Assembly (NCBI GenBank): GCA_021300015.1
Contig: JAJTFB010000011.1
Span: forward strand, 1-64,000
Direction: 5' to 3'
From: Pirellula sp.
Lineage (GTDB): Bacteria; Planctomycetota; Planctomycetia; Pirellulales; Pirellulaceae
Length of the DNA stretch: 64,000 bases
Below, piece after piece: positions 43,721 to 53,404 of the stretch. The position numbers were made by a program, and so were the translations under genes. The notes under the pieces were generated by a model. The model saw only the letters and a list, made by a program, of their open reading frames with translations. It was not told where the DNA came from and ran no database searches. Each line of letters starts with the position of its first letter. Position 1 is the stretch's first letter.

Positions 43721-44803
43721 CTAACCAAGCACTGGTAAGGAGATCTTTCCGAGCGGATCGGCTGCCGTGCGGGCAGTGATCGATCGAACCAAAGCGCGGC
43801 AGACATCCTCAAAAGGCTTAGCGATCCGCGGGTCTTTGAGGGCGTCGGCCAATCGCCCCTGGTCGGACTCGCTGCGCAAGGTCATTTGGATCGGAATCTC
43901 CCCCAAAAACGGGGCGGCGATTTCATCGGCCTTCTGCCGAGCGCCTCCTCGCCCAAAGATGTCGAAGGTTTTTCCTGTCTCTGGGTCGGTAAACCCACTC
44001 ATGTTCTCGACCACCCCGAGAATCGGGATCTTGGTCTTCTCAAACATACTGATCGCTTTGCCAGCATCCAACAGAGCGACCTCCTGAGGGGTACACACGA
44101 TGACCGCACCGGTCAGCGGAATCAACTGCGATAGCGTGATGGCCACGTCACCGGTCCCCGGCGGCATGTCGATGATCAGAAAATCCAGATCCCCCCAAGC
44201 CGTATCTCGGAGGAACTGGGTAATCGACCCGTTGAGCATTGGACCTCTCCAAGCGACCGCTTGGTCGCGCTCGATAAGAAACCCCATCGACATAACCGGC
44301 ATGGTTCCTGATCGGATCGGCTGTATCTTGGAATCCGCGATCTGCGGGCGTCCTTCGAGTCCGAGCAGGTGTGGAACGCTAGGCCCATAGATGTCCGCAT
44401 CCATCAATCCTACCTTGGCCCCTAAACTCTCGAGCGTCAGTGCGATGGCTGCTGCGAGCGTACTTTTGCCAACCCCCCCTTTGCCAGCCGCCACGGCGAT
44501 AGCGACCTTGGCCGTCAACCCGATTTGCCCGAGTGGTTGGGCTGGGCGATCGAAGCGATCGAGCGCAATGTCGATCGACACGAGACCTGGGACTTGGCTG
44601 TGCAGATGGGACTTGAGTCGCTCGGCGACCTCGGGAGCAATCGCAGAGACCATCGACGTAAGGCACAGTTTGCACTTGGCGTGTCCGTTTGCCACGACCC
44701 AATCGGTGACTTGTCCGGTCTTGGACAGGGGCCTAGCCGTTTCGGGATCCTTGAACGAGTCCAAGGCCTTTTGCAATTGCTGATGAAGTTCGAGATCGGT
44801 CAT
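43721..44803 (-). CDS. Mrp/NBP35-family P-loop ATPase
   Basis: 360 residues. The N-terminal MIP18/DUF59-like domain covers about 1-90. The ATPase domain has VAVAAGKGGVGKSTLAAAIA, GLMDADIYGPSVPHLLG, FLIIDMPPGTGDVAITL and IVCTPQEVALLDAGKAISMFEK, all typical of ApbC/Mrp Fe-S cluster carriers. The usual CxxC after VVENMS is absent (VVENMSGFTDPETGK); the only paired Cys are in CKLC of the N-terminal domain. That may change cluster binding. It lies 33 bp downstream of dapL on the same strand. Confidence 0.92.
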   Translation of the reverse strand: MTDLELHQQLQKALDSFKDPETARPLSKTGQVTDWVVANGHAKCKLCLTSMVSAIAPEVAERLKSHLHSQVPGLVSIDIALDRFDRPAQPLGQIGLTAKVAIAVAAGKGGVGKSTLAAAIALTLESLGAKVGLMDADIYGPSVPHLLGLEGRPQIADSKIQPIRSGTMPVMSMGFLIERDQAVAWRGPMLNGSITQFLRDTAWGDLDFLIIDMPPGTGDVAITLSQLIPLTGAVIVCTPQEVALLDAGKAISMFEKTKIPILGVVENMSGFTDPETGKTFDIFGRGGARQKADEIAAPFLGEIPIQMTLRSESDQGRLADALKDPRIAKPFEDVCRALVRSITARTAADPLGKISLPVLG

Positions 44804-44836
44804 AGAGCGCCGTGCCTTGATGGAGTGTGTCTGGTG

Positions 44837-46093
44837 CTAAAAAGTGAGTTTCAAAGCCGATAATCGTCGCTGGGTTTCGGCCATAAGTAAATCTTCGGCC
44901 GCTTCGTCGGCAGCTTCGTAAGTCACGGAGAATCGTAGATGACTACCGGCATCATCCCAGGGAACGATCACAATGGAGTGCTCGGTGATGAAGTACTGCG
45001 AGGCCTCCTCGGCGTTGCTGAATTTGGCACCACCTGATACGCCCGTGGGAGCTTGGACGTAGAGGAAATAGCTACCTCCAGGCACCTCGCAGGTGAACCC
45101 GCAGCGACGCAAAGTTGCGACGAGTTTCTCGAGCCGCCTTTGGTACTTCAACCGTATTCGATTGGGGATTTCAGGGTTATCCAAGGCGCTGACGGCTGCC
45201 CGTTGAATCGCTCCGAATTGCCCGCTGTCGCAGTTGTCTTTGACGTCCGAAAACGCTTGGACAATCTTTGCGTTGCCGCAGACCCACCCGATCCGCCAGC
45301 CGATCATGTCAAAGCCCTTGCTCATCGAGTGGACTTCGACCCCCACGTCCATGGCGCCGGGGACCTCGAGAAAGCTCAAGGGTTTTCCTTTGAAGGACAA
45401 CAGAATATGCGCGGCGTCTTGGACCACGACGAAATGATATTTCTTGGCCAAGCCGACGATTTCGGAATAGAACTCTCGCGTAGCGACTTGGCCCGTCGGG
45501 CTGTTCGGATAGTTCAAGACCAGCAATTTGGTACGTTCCCAAATCTCTGGCGTCACGGATGAGAAGTCCGGATAGAAGTTGTTCTTGGCGAGCAATGGCA
45601 GTCGATGCACCGTTCCGCCGTAGTAGCGTGTATGGGTCCCGGCGACCGGGTAGCCCGGGACCGTCATCATCGTGATGTCCCCGGGATTGATGAAGCAAGC
45701 TGGCAGCATCGACAATGCGGTTTTACTGCCGATGCAGTGATTGATTTCCGAGTTGGGATCTAAGTCGACATGAAACTGCCGCTTCATGAATCGCGAGACG
45801 GCCTGCTTGAATTCCGCAGTACCGTTGTCCATGTAGCCACGGTTCTCGGTCCGGTTGGCTTGGACATGCAAAGCATCCCGTACCGATAGGTCGGCCATGG
45901 AATCGTTCTCGCCGATCCCGAAGTCCAACAATTGGCGGTCTGGATAGTCGGCAAGCGCCTTTCGCTTGGCTCGCTTGATCTTTTCAAACTTGTAGATCTC
46001 GTTGGCCTTACCGTATTGAGCGCCACCGATCCGCTCGGCGAAGAGTTGCTGGAAATAGGGGTCCGAGGCCGTCTGGTTGGGGGTTGTGCTCAT
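44837..46093 (-). CDS. dapL: LL-diaminopimelate aminotransferase
   Basis: Converts tetrahydrodipicolinate to LL-diaminopimelate in one step for lysine and peptidoglycan precursor synthesis. 418 residues from ATG 46093 (MSTTPNQTASDPYFQQLFAERI). Class I/II aminotransferase fold: LDFGIGENDSMAD, YMDNGTAEFKQAVSRFM, PNSPTGQVATREFY, and PLP Lys in VHSMSKGFDMIGWRIGW. The IGENDS and RRLxGG-like context points to the DapL subgroup, and an asd gene in the same cluster agrees. Other aminotransferases of this family cannot be excluded. Confidence 0.9.
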   Translation of the reverse strand: MSTTPNQTASDPYFQQLFAERIGGAQYGKANEIYKFEKIKRAKRKALADYPDRQLLDFGIGENDSMADLSVRDALHVQANRTENRGYMDNGTAEFKQAVSRFMKRQFHVDLDPNSEINHCIGSKTALSMLPACFINPGDITMMTVPGYPVAGTHTRYYGGTVHRLPLLAKNNFYPDFSSVTPEIWERTKLLVLNYPNSPTGQVATREFYSEIVGLAKKYHFVVVQDAAHILLSFKGKPLSFLEVPGAMDVGVEVHSMSKGFDMIGWRIGWVCGNAKIVQAFSDVKDNCDSGQFGAIQRAAVSALDNPEIPNRIRLKYQRRLEKLVATLRRCGFTCEVPGGSYFLYVQAPTGVSGGAKFSNAEEASQYFITEHSIVIVPWDDAGSHLRFSVTYEAADEAAEDLLMAETQRRLSALKLTF

Positions 46094-46264
46094 TGGCGAA
46101 TTCGTACAAGGATACAAAGTGGGAAGGGGAGGCGCACGCGAGGAATTTTTCTTCCCTCGGAAAGCACCCATTGTAGATAAACTGCGGTTTCCATCTATCG
46201 CAAACAACTCCCCTGGAAATCGAATCACGCGGGTCGAAATCCACTGCGGTTGCTCGAAGACCTT

Positions 46265-48166
46265 TTACTTGGCTGTTTCCACCAGCCGTTCGACCAACCG
46301 GGCTGGGTATTCGGAGTATCGCTCAGGTAGGGTGCTGTTCCAGGATTTGGCTTTGGCATCGAAGGCTTCCTTGATCGGCGCGGCTAACTGACTCGAAATA
46401 CCCAGGTCGCAAAGGGCATTCAAGGCGAGCATGGTGGCTCCCCAAGGGGTCTCTTCCCGGAGAGCGATTTCTATAAGTATCTCCATCGAGCTGTCTTGCA
46501 CCTGTTTGGAAGTCCCTTGCCGAGCCAACGACTCGGCCACCACGGCTCGGACCACCAAGCTCGGGTCATTAAGCAGTCCTTGTGCCAAATCCATGACTCT
46601 CGGCTCCAGTCCATTTGCCTTGCTCCCTCGCAGGGCGATGGCCCCCCAGTAGCGTTCCAGGACGTGAGAACTTTGAAGCATCGTCAGGAGTACTGCTGGG
46701 TCAGACTGAGCTTGTCCGGATCTCCATGCAGCGCGGATCGCAAGTTCGGTGTCGGCCAGATCCTGGTTGAGTATCCAATCTTCCGGAAGCGATCCGGTAT
46801 CTCCAAGTTCAATCATTTTCGATTGGAGCGAATCGGCCAATTCCTGCCGAACACTTGCCAGAGTTGGCTCAGTGGCAAGATTCGCAACCTGATGGGGATC
46901 ATTCTGAAGGTCGTAGAGTTCCTCGATCGCTTTGGGATCCCAAAAAACTCGCTGTACTGAGTTCAATAATCCTTGATCATACTTTTCTTTCCAGACCCGG
47001 GTCGTGGGGGTCTGGAACATGTAATTCAGATAGGAGCCTTGGGGCCGGTCTGGCATGAAATTCCGGATGTACAGATAGCGATCATTGCGAATAGCTCGGG
47101 AGCTATCGATCCGTTCGTCCATACGATCACGGAAGCCGAATAAATGGTCGTTGCGCAAGTCTTCGGGAGCGAAGAAGGACCGGCCGTGCAATCCTTGAGG
47201 CAACGGGATTTGGCATAGGTCCAAGACGGTAGGGAGCAAGTCGACGAACGCCACGAGCCGATCGCTTGAGGTCCCGGGTTGGTAGATCGACTCGAAGCGG
47301 CCAGCAAAAGCCTTCGGCACATGGACAATCATCGGCACATGAAGCCCAGATTGGTACAACCAACGCTTGCCTCGCGGGAGTCCACATCCATGGTCCCCGA
47401 AAAAAAACACGATGGTCGAGTCCTCTAAGCCCGCATCTTTTAAATCCTGGAGTTGCTTACCCACCCACGCATCCATTTCGGTGATTCGGTCGTAGTACTG
47501 CGCCCAATCCAAACGGACTTGTTCGTCATCGGGCTGATAAGGAGGTACGGGTGCGAGTTTTGGGTCGTGCTTGGGCGAATAAGGCCGTTTGCGGATCTGG
47601 CCTTCGTGGGTAAGCGTGCTGTTGAATACCGAGAAAAACGGTTGACCGGATTGCCGATTTTTCCAATGCGCTTTGTTGCTCGAATCGTTCCACATCCGAG
47701 ATGGTTTGGGAAAATTGTAGTCTTCCTTGCTGTTGTTCGAGCAATAGTAGCCAGCCTTGCTTAGGATCTCTGGAAGGGTTTGAGCACCTTGGGGGAGCCG
47801 CACCGAGGACCGCATGTGCTGTGCCCCGTAGGAGGTCGGGTAGAGGCCTGAGATGAGCGTCGTGCGGGCCGGCGCGCAGACCGGTGCATTCGACCAGCAT
47901 CGAGTGAATCTCAGTGACGATTGAGCAAAGGCATCGAGGTTGGGAGTCGTCGCGTAAGGATCGTTGTAGCAACCGAGTTGCGGGCCGGTGTCCTCGCAGG
48001 TAATCCAAAGGACATTGGGACGCTCGGGAGTCTGGGCCACAAGCCGCACCGAAAGAACTTCGAGAAGAACGAAAAGTGCGAGCAGTCCAGCGAGGATTTT
48101 CCCTCTTCGAAGTGTGACCCGATGCGGATTGAGCCAGCCGAGCATTGGTTTTCCTGGCACTTGCAT
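46265..48166 (-). CDS. Secreted sulfatase
   Basis: About 633 residues from ATG 48166; ATG 48145 is also possible. A long N-terminal signal or anchor (ILAGLLALFVLLEVLSVRLVAQ) precedes PNVLWITCEDTGPQLGCY, the metal-binding start of the sulfatase domain. The formylglycine site is NAPVCAPARTTLISG (CxPxR). FFFGDHGCGLPRGKRWLY and FRDRMDERID follow. The C-terminal part (about residues 470-630) contains HEAT-like helical repeats (ERYWGAIALRGSK; DPSLVVRAVVAESLARQ; NALCDLGISSQ), an unusual addition. Substrate probably a sulfated polysaccharide. It lies between asd and dapL in a minus-strand run. Confidence 0.9.
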   Translation of the reverse strand: MQVPGKPMLGWLNPHRVTLRRGKILAGLLALFVLLEVLSVRLVAQTPERPNVLWITCEDTGPQLGCYNDPYATTPNLDAFAQSSLRFTRCWSNAPVCAPARTTLISGLYPTSYGAQHMRSSVRLPQGAQTLPEILSKAGYYCSNNSKEDYNFPKPSRMWNDSSNKAHWKNRQSGQPFFSVFNSTLTHEGQIRKRPYSPKHDPKLAPVPPYQPDDEQVRLDWAQYYDRITEMDAWVGKQLQDLKDAGLEDSTIVFFFGDHGCGLPRGKRWLYQSGLHVPMIVHVPKAFAGRFESIYQPGTSSDRLVAFVDLLPTVLDLCQIPLPQGLHGRSFFAPEDLRNDHLFGFRDRMDERIDSSRAIRNDRYLYIRNFMPDRPQGSYLNYMFQTPTTRVWKEKYDQGLLNSVQRVFWDPKAIEELYDLQNDPHQVANLATEPTLASVRQELADSLQSKMIELGDTGSLPEDWILNQDLADTELAIRAAWRSGQAQSDPAVLLTMLQSSHVLERYWGAIALRGSKANGLEPRVMDLAQGLLNDPSLVVRAVVAESLARQGTSKQVQDSSMEILIEIALREETPWGATMLALNALCDLGISSQLAAPIKEAFDAKAKSWNSTLPERYSEYPARLVERLVETAK

Positions 48167-48195
48167 GGCAAAGCTCCTAGGGCTGGATCTTGCAG

Positions 48196-49326
48196 TTAAT
48201 CCTCGAGTGCGATTCGCAGCATTCTTCGAAGCGGTTCGGCAGCGCCCCAGAGCAATTGATCGCCGACGGTAAAGGCTGAGAGATAACATCCTTCGTGGAG
48301 CGGATCGAGTTCGAGTTTGCGCAATCGGCCCACAGGGCAGATCAGGGTTCCGGAAACTGCGGCGGGACTGAGTTCTCGTAGGGTCTTTTCTTTTTCGTTC
48401 GGGACCACTTTGGACCAGGGGTTCGCAGAATCGATGATTTCGCAAAGTTCATCGAGGGGTACGTTTTTGCTCAGGCGAATCGTCAGAGCTTGGCTATGGC
48501 AGCGCATGGCTCCGATCCGGACGCAGATTCCGTCGACTGGGATTTGTGTTTGGCGATTTCCGAGGATCTTATTGGTTTCGGCTTGGCCTTTCCACTCCTC
48601 GCGGCTCTGGCCGTTGCCGAGATCTTTATCGATCCAGGGGATGAGCCCTCCAGCCAGCGGGACACCGAAGTTTTCCGTAGGGAACTCGGTGCTTCGCATC
48701 GTCTGGGTCACCAGATGGTCGATCTGGAGGATTGCCGAGCTTGGGTTGGCGGCAAGTTCAGCGACTGGGTTTGCAAGCCGTTGCATTTGGACGAGCAGTT
48801 CTTTCATGTTCGCCGCGCCAGCCCCCGAGGCTGCTTGGTAGGTCATGCTCGTCATCCATTGAACGAGCCCTTCGCGAAACAGTCCGTGAAGGGCCATGAG
48901 CATCAAGGACACCGTGCAATTGCCCCCTGCGAAGGTTCTGATTTTGCGTTGGATCCCCTCGCGGATGACGTTTTCATTGACCGGGTCGAGGATGATGATC
49001 GTGTCTTCTCGCATTCGCAGTGAGGAAGCCGCATCGATCCAATAGCCGTTCCAGCCCTGACTGCGAAGTTTCTCGTAGACGGCCGTGGTGTAATCGCCAC
49101 CTTGGGCCGTGAGGATCGCATCCATCTGTGCGAGCCTATGGAGATCATGGGCATCTTGGAGAACCCCAGCAGACGCCGTTCCAGGTAGGCTAGGCGAAGG
49201 CCCGCCTGGGTTGGAGGTTGAAAAGAAGATCGGTTCGAACAGATCGAAGTCCCGTTCGCATTGCATTCGGTCCATGAGGACCGAACCGACCATTCCACGC
49301 CAGCCTACGATTCCTACTTTTTTCAC
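48196..49326 (-). CDS. asd: Aspartate-semialdehyde dehydrogenase
   Basis: Reduces aspartyl phosphate to aspartate semialdehyde in lysine, methionine and threonine synthesis. 376 residues. NADP-binding start [20 protein letters not shown], active-site Cys in [35 protein letters not shown], and C-terminal [15 protein letters not shown]-type segment ([17 protein letters not shown]). These match the gram-negative type Asd of about 370 residues. It is the gene 29 bp upstream of the sulfatase; with dapL it provides diaminopimelate. Confidence 0.95.
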   Translation of the reverse strand: MKKVGIVGWRGMVGSVLMDRMQCERDFDLFEPIFFSTSNPGGPSPSLPGTASAGVLQDAHDLHRLAQMDAILTAQGGDYTTAVYEKLRSQGWNGYWIDAASSLRMREDTIIILDPVNENVIREGIQRKIRTFAGGNCTVSLMLMALHGLFREGLVQWMTSMTYQAASGAGAANMKELLVQMQRLANPVAELAANPSSAILQIDHLVTQTMRSTEFPTENFGVPLAGGLIPWIDKDLGNGQSREEWKGQAETNKILGNRQTQIPVDGICVRIGAMRCHSQALTIRLSKNVPLDELCEIIDSANPWSKVVPNEKEKTLRELSPAAVSGTLICPVGRLRKLELDPLHEGCYLSAFTVGDQLLWGAAEPLRRMLRIALED

Positions 49327-49384
49327 GACAACCTACCCGGATCGCTTTCTTGTCCGCTTAACGATTCCTTCATGGAAACTGCAC

Positions 49385-49418
49385 AGTCAAACTGCCTAGT
49401 TAGTCAAACTGCCTAGTT
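49385..49418. repeat. Two tandem 17-bp repeats
   Basis: AGTCAAACTGCCTAGTT occurs twice in tandem (49385-49401 and 49402-49418), between xylA and asd, with a third truncated copy (AGTCAAGC). No function evident. Confidence 0.85.
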
Positions 49419-49447
49419 AGTCAAGCCGCTTTAACAGTCGAGCTGCG

Positions 49448-50758
49448 TTAGAGGTAACGATTGAAGACGTTTTCGAGAAACTCTTGGCGTCCGCTTTCGT
49501 TCTTGTCTGCTTCACCCTTTTGGCAGATGTACTGATCGAGGGACTCGAAGGTGGCTTTACCGGATTCGATTTCTTTGCCGATCCCAGAGTCCCAGCTTCG
49601 GTATCGGTTTTTGACGAAGTCCGAGAGGACCCCATCTTTGCGAATATCGGCGGCGATTCGCAGGCCTCTTGCAAAGGCGTCCATACCGCCGACATGGGCG
49701 TGGAACAAGTCGATGGGTTCGAAGCTTTCGCGCCGCACTTTGGCGTCGAAGTTCACGCCACCGGTGGTGAATCCACCGTACTTGAGGATCATGAGCATGC
49801 ACTGTGCTGTAAGGTAAAAATCCGTCGGAAATTGATCGGTGTCCCAACCCAGGAGCAGGTCGCCGGTGTTCGCATCGATTGAACCGAGCATCCCTTGCAT
49901 CCCTGCGTAGTCCAATTCGTGCATCATCGTGTGACCGGCCAGGGTCGCGTGGTTGGTCTCAAGATTGAGCTTGAAGTAGGGGGCCAAGTCGTAGGCGCGG
50001 AGGAAGTTGCAGCAGGCGGCCGCATCGCTGTCGTACTGGTGCTTGGTCGGCTCTTTAGGCTTCGGTTCGATGAGAAACTGTCCTTTGAAGCCGATTTTCT
50101 TGGCGTAGTCGACGGCAAGGTGCATGAAGTGGCCTAGGTGATCGACTTCCCGTTTCATATCGGTGTTCAGAAGTGTCATGTAGCCTTCGCGACCACCCCA
50201 AAACACATAGTTCTCCCCGCCGAGCTCTTTGGTGACTTCCATCGCGGTTTTGACCTGGGAGGCCGCATACGCGAACACATCGGCATTGCAGGTCGTCGAA
50301 GCGCCATGCATGAAGCGAGGGTTGCTAAACATGTTCGCCGTCCCCCAGAGAAGCTTGATGCCGCTTTTCTGCTGATGGGCCTTGAGCGACTCGGCGATCC
50401 TTTGGAGATTCTTGTGCGACTCGCGAATGTTCTTGCCCTCAGGAGCGACGTCCCGATCGTGGAAGGCATAGTATGGGACCTGGAGTTTCTCGAAAATTTC
50501 GAAGGCGACTTCGACCCGTTTGAGTGCATTGTCGATCGAATCGGACCCATCATCCCATGGTCGCTCGGCAGTCGCCGGACCGAAAGGGTCCGCACCGCCC
50601 CCGCGCATCGTGTGCCAATAGACAATGCTGAAACGCATGTGATCGCGCATCGAGCGTCCTTCGATCATCTCGTCGGGGTTGTAGAACCGGAACGCCAACG
50701 GGTTCCTTGACTCGGGGCCCTCGTATTGGATCTTCTGAATTTCCGGAAAAAACTGCAT
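49448..50758 (-). CDS. xylA: Xylose isomerase
   Basis: Interconverts xylose and xylulose. 436 residues from ATG 50758 ([27 protein letters not shown]). Metal-binding and catalytic segments are evident: [84 protein letters not shown] and [14 protein letters not shown]. This is the long (class II) form. The C-terminal region [27 protein letters not shown] fits the family. It is divergent from the kinase gene at 51.1 kb. Confidence 0.96.
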   Translation of the reverse strand: MQFFPEIQKIQYEGPESRNPLAFRFYNPDEMIEGRSMRDHMRFSIVYWHTMRGGGADPFGPATAERPWDDGSDSIDNALKRVEVAFEIFEKLQVPYYAFHDRDVAPEGKNIRESHKNLQRIAESLKAHQQKSGIKLLWGTANMFSNPRFMHGASTTCNADVFAYAASQVKTAMEVTKELGGENYVFWGGREGYMTLLNTDMKREVDHLGHFMHLAVDYAKKIGFKGQFLIEPKPKEPTKHQYDSDAAACCNFLRAYDLAPYFKLNLETNHATLAGHTMMHELDYAGMQGMLGSIDANTGDLLLGWDTDQFPTDFYLTAQCMLMILKYGGFTTGGVNFDAKVRRESFEPIDLFHAHVGGMDAFARGLRIAADIRKDGVLSDFVKNRYRSWDSGIGKEIESGKATFESLDQYICQKGEADKNESGRQEFLENVFNRYL

Positions 50759-51044
50759 GATCGGTTCAGTGGGGTTGATCGTTAAACTGGAGTCGAGTCG
50801 TCGCGTCGAGGCTGTGCTGGCCCGAGCAACTGCTCGCTGGAACACGTAAGAATCTAGAGTTTATCGTTGGTGTTCGGCGGTGGGAGTCCATTTAATGGAA
50901 AAAACCCCCATTGGAGCCTGATCTGAGCCTTTTGGGTTTCCCCGGCGATGGGTCGAAGTGGGTGGATCAGCAAAATCCTTTAGGTTGTACGGTGGGTGCA
51001 AGCATCCTAAAAATAAACGAAAATGGTGGACTTTCCTCTATCCT

Positions 51045-51073
51045 TGGCACTTGCAACAGGGAATTCTAGTACA
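51045..51073 (+). promoter_or_regulatory. Candidate promoter for the 51.1-kb kinase gene, in the 50759-51135 gap
   Basis: TTGGCA (51045-51050) and TAGTAC (51068-51073) with a 17-bp spacer could be a -35/-10 pair; the second hexamer is poor. The 377-bp gap lies between divergent xylA and kinase genes. No other feature in it is convincing, although CCATT-T-AATGG makes a tiny palindrome near 50890. Confidence 0.28.
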
Positions 51074-51135
51074 CTTGTTGCCTAGCTCCGAGGCTCCGCG
51101 TGGGACCTCTGGATGGGTTCTTGAGAATTCGCAGT

Positions 51136-52773
51136 ATGACGCAGATCACCGCCGACAAAGTTTTCGACTTGATCGAAAAGAGCAAGCTCGTCGATCCAGA
51201 GGCTTTCGCTGCGCGAAAAGAATCCCTTATCACCTCGGCCGATGCGGCGATCCTCGAAGACCCCGTTGCCGTTTGCAAATCCTTCGAAGATGCCGGTCTC
51301 TTGACCCGCTGGCAATCGGAGAAAATCCTCCAAGGCAAATACAAAGGGTTCTTCCTGGGGAAGCACAAGCTACTGGGCCATATCGGTACCGGTGGTATGA
51401 GCAGTGTTTACCTCGGCGAGCATCTGGTACTGAAACATCGCCGGGCCGTCAAAGTCTTGCCCAAGTCCAAACTCGGTAACTCGTCTTATCTCGAACGCTT
51501 CCAGCGAGAAGCCAAAGCGATCGCGTCGTTAAACCATCCGAACATCGTTCGAGCCTACGACATCGATCATGAAAAAGACACCCATTACATCGTCATGGAG
51601 TACATCGAAGGGGTCGATCTGCAGATCCTGGTCAAAAAACATGGCCCACTCCCCTATGCAATCGTCGCCGATTACATCGCCCAAGCCGCCCATGGACTTC
51701 AACACGCCCATGAACAAGGCTTGATCCATCGCGATGTAAAACCCGCGAACTTCCTGATCAACACCGAAGGTGTCATCAAGGTACTCGACCTGGGGCTCGC
51801 TCTATATCAGGACCAAAGCGACGCGTCGCTGACGATGGAGTACAACGACAAAGTCCTCGGTACTGCCGATTACCTTGCACCCGAACAAGCCATCAACAGC
51901 CACACCGTCGACAACCGCGCCGATATCTACGGGTTAGGTTGCACAATGTACTTCCTGCTCACCGGGCACCCCCCATTCCCCGATGGAAGTATCCCAAGCC
52001 GCATCGTAAAACATCAAAACTCCATGCCCGAGGATATCCGCAAGGATCGACCCGATTGCCCAGGGGAACTCGATGGAATCTGCGTCAAGATGATGCAGAA
52101 AGACCCCAAGTTCCGTTACCAAGACTGCAACCAAGTCGCCGCCGCCCTGGAGACTTGGCTCCGAAAATACAAAGCTGAAAATCCCGATGTCGCGACCAAG
52201 CCCCCCCGTGGCATGACCCTCGATGACCTGCTCGAAGGAGCCAAATCCAAAGATATTTACAGCTCGGAAACCGTCAACAACCAACTCGATGACACCAACA
52301 TCGAAACGAATCGCAAATCCGCGCTGGCAGGCCAAGTCCTCTCGAGCTCCGATAGCGGTGTCCTGCGTGCGATCGTCAAAAGCGAGGCCTCCTCAGTCGA
52401 TAGCCGTATCGACCTGATCCACGATTCGAGCCAACCGAACCAAACCAAATCCAAATCCCAAGCCATCCAACAGGCGTCTGGCAAATCCCACCCGAGTTCC
52501 TCGGATCCTTCTCCCCTGACCCGACCCATCGAGCGGAAAACCACCGATGGCAAAGCGTCACCAAAACCCGCAACCAGTCCAACGGCCAAAACCACCGGAT
52601 CGCAAACGAAACTTCCAAGCCCTCCCAAAAAACAGCCACAAGCCCAGGATGCCCAAGAGGATAGCGACCAAGGCTCCGAAGGTTTATCTCGGTGGGTTTG
52701 GGCCACCATCCTTCTTGTTGCATTGCTAGCCCTCGGCGGATTCATCGCCGCTTTGGTGCTTCTGAAGCCTTAA
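51136..52773 (+). CDS. Serine/threonine protein kinase with C-terminal membrane anchor
   Basis: About 545 residues from ATG 51136. An N-terminal helical module (about 1-65, ending LLTRWQSEKILQGKYKGFFLG) is shared in style with the pseudokinase at 11.6-15.1 kb. The kinase domain runs from about 70 to 335: GTGGMSSVYLGEH, RRAVKVLPK, HRDVKPANFLIN, DLGLALYQ (DLG in place of DFG) and ADYLAPEQAINSHTVDNRADIYGLG. A Ser/Pro/Lys-rich linker follows. A C-terminal membrane helix (VWATILLVALLALGGFIAALVLL) has almost nothing beyond it. All catalytic residues seem present. Confidence 0.93.
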   Translation: MTQITADKVFDLIEKSKLVDPEAFAARKESLITSADAAILEDPVAVCKSFEDAGLLTRWQSEKILQGKYKGFFLGKHKLLGHIGTGGMSSVYLGEHLVLKHRRAVKVLPKSKLGNSSYLERFQREAKAIASLNHPNIVRAYDIDHEKDTHYIVMEYIEGVDLQILVKKHGPLPYAIVADYIAQAAHGLQHAHEQGLIHRDVKPANFLINTEGVIKVLDLGLALYQDQSDASLTMEYNDKVLGTADYLAPEQAINSHTVDNRADIYGLGCTMYFLLTGHPPFPDGSIPSRIVKHQNSMPEDIRKDRPDCPGELDGICVKMMQKDPKFRYQDCNQVAAALETWLRKYKAENPDVATKPPRGMTLDDLLEGAKSKDIYSSETVNNQLDDTNIETNRKSALAGQVLSSSDSGVLRAIVKSEASSVDSRIDLIHDSSQPNQTKSKSQAIQQASGKSHPSSSDPSPLTRPIERKTTDGKASPKPATSPTAKTTGSQTKLPSPPKKQPQAQDAQEDSDQGSEGLSRWVWATILLVALLALGGFIAALVLLKP

Positions 52774-52784
52774 GCTCACGAGAC

Positions 52785-53404
52785 ATGCGAACCGGCGTTC
52801 TGAAAATCGGCGGAGCCTCTGTCTTCTCAAGCCCGACCGCATCGGATCCCTTGCACCAATTCCTCCTTGGAATCCGGAAAGACAACTTGCGCCGATGGTT
52901 CGTTATCGTCGGAGGTGGCGATACCGTCGAATCGATGCGGACTCTCCATCGACATCACCCACAGCTCGATTCCCAACGCATGCATTGGCGATGTGTCGAT
53001 CTACTGCGAGCCACACCCAAGAATTCGCACAAGCAATCCTCGATCCGAATCCGAGATGCTACTTGGTCCAAGTATCCACCTATTACCACTCAGAGACATT
53101 AAACTGGATACCGGCCCCATTGCGGCCTCTAGAAAACTGGGACACCACTTCCGATACCCTCGCATGGCTCCTTGCGCTTCGGCTCGGTGCAGATGAATTG
53201 CACCTTCTGAAAAAACCCGATTGCTCGTCGATCCATACGCTCGAACAAGCAGCCCGCAGAGGGCTTGTCGATCCCCAAATCGAAACCCTTGCAAAAAACC
53301 GTCCCGCAGATTGGCACCTTGATACCTATCTGGTTTATCATACGAACGTATGGAACCAAAAACTCCTTGCTCCTCCCCCTGCTTTGCCCTCAGGAAAATC
53401 ATGA
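52785..53404 (+). pseudogene. Amino-acid-kinase-fold protein (MfnE-like?), disrupted by a frameshift
   Basis: Two frames together make one protein of about 206 residues. The first (from ATG 52785) gives VLKIGGASVF...WFVIVGGGDTVESMRTLH...RCVDLLRA and then runs into meaningless sequence ending at 53102. At about 53010-53018 a -1 shift leads to HTQEFAQAILDPNPRCYLVQVSTYY...WDTTSDTLAWLLALRLGADELHLLKK, ending at TGA 53404. KIGG and VGGGDTVE are phosphate-binding loops of the AAK fold; WDTTSDTLA and LHLLKK are the usual later motifs. Small AAK proteins of about 210 residues include MfnE of methanofuran synthesis. The second frame's stop overlaps the sialidase ATG, a sign that it is really coding. 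The break is either a sequencing error, decay or recoding; no classical slippery heptamer is seen. Confidence 0.75.

Noticed and set aside
48167-48445. Sulfatase start at 48445
   Set aside because: The first 93 codons overlap the asd gene in another frame; ATG 48166 leads into the signal segment.
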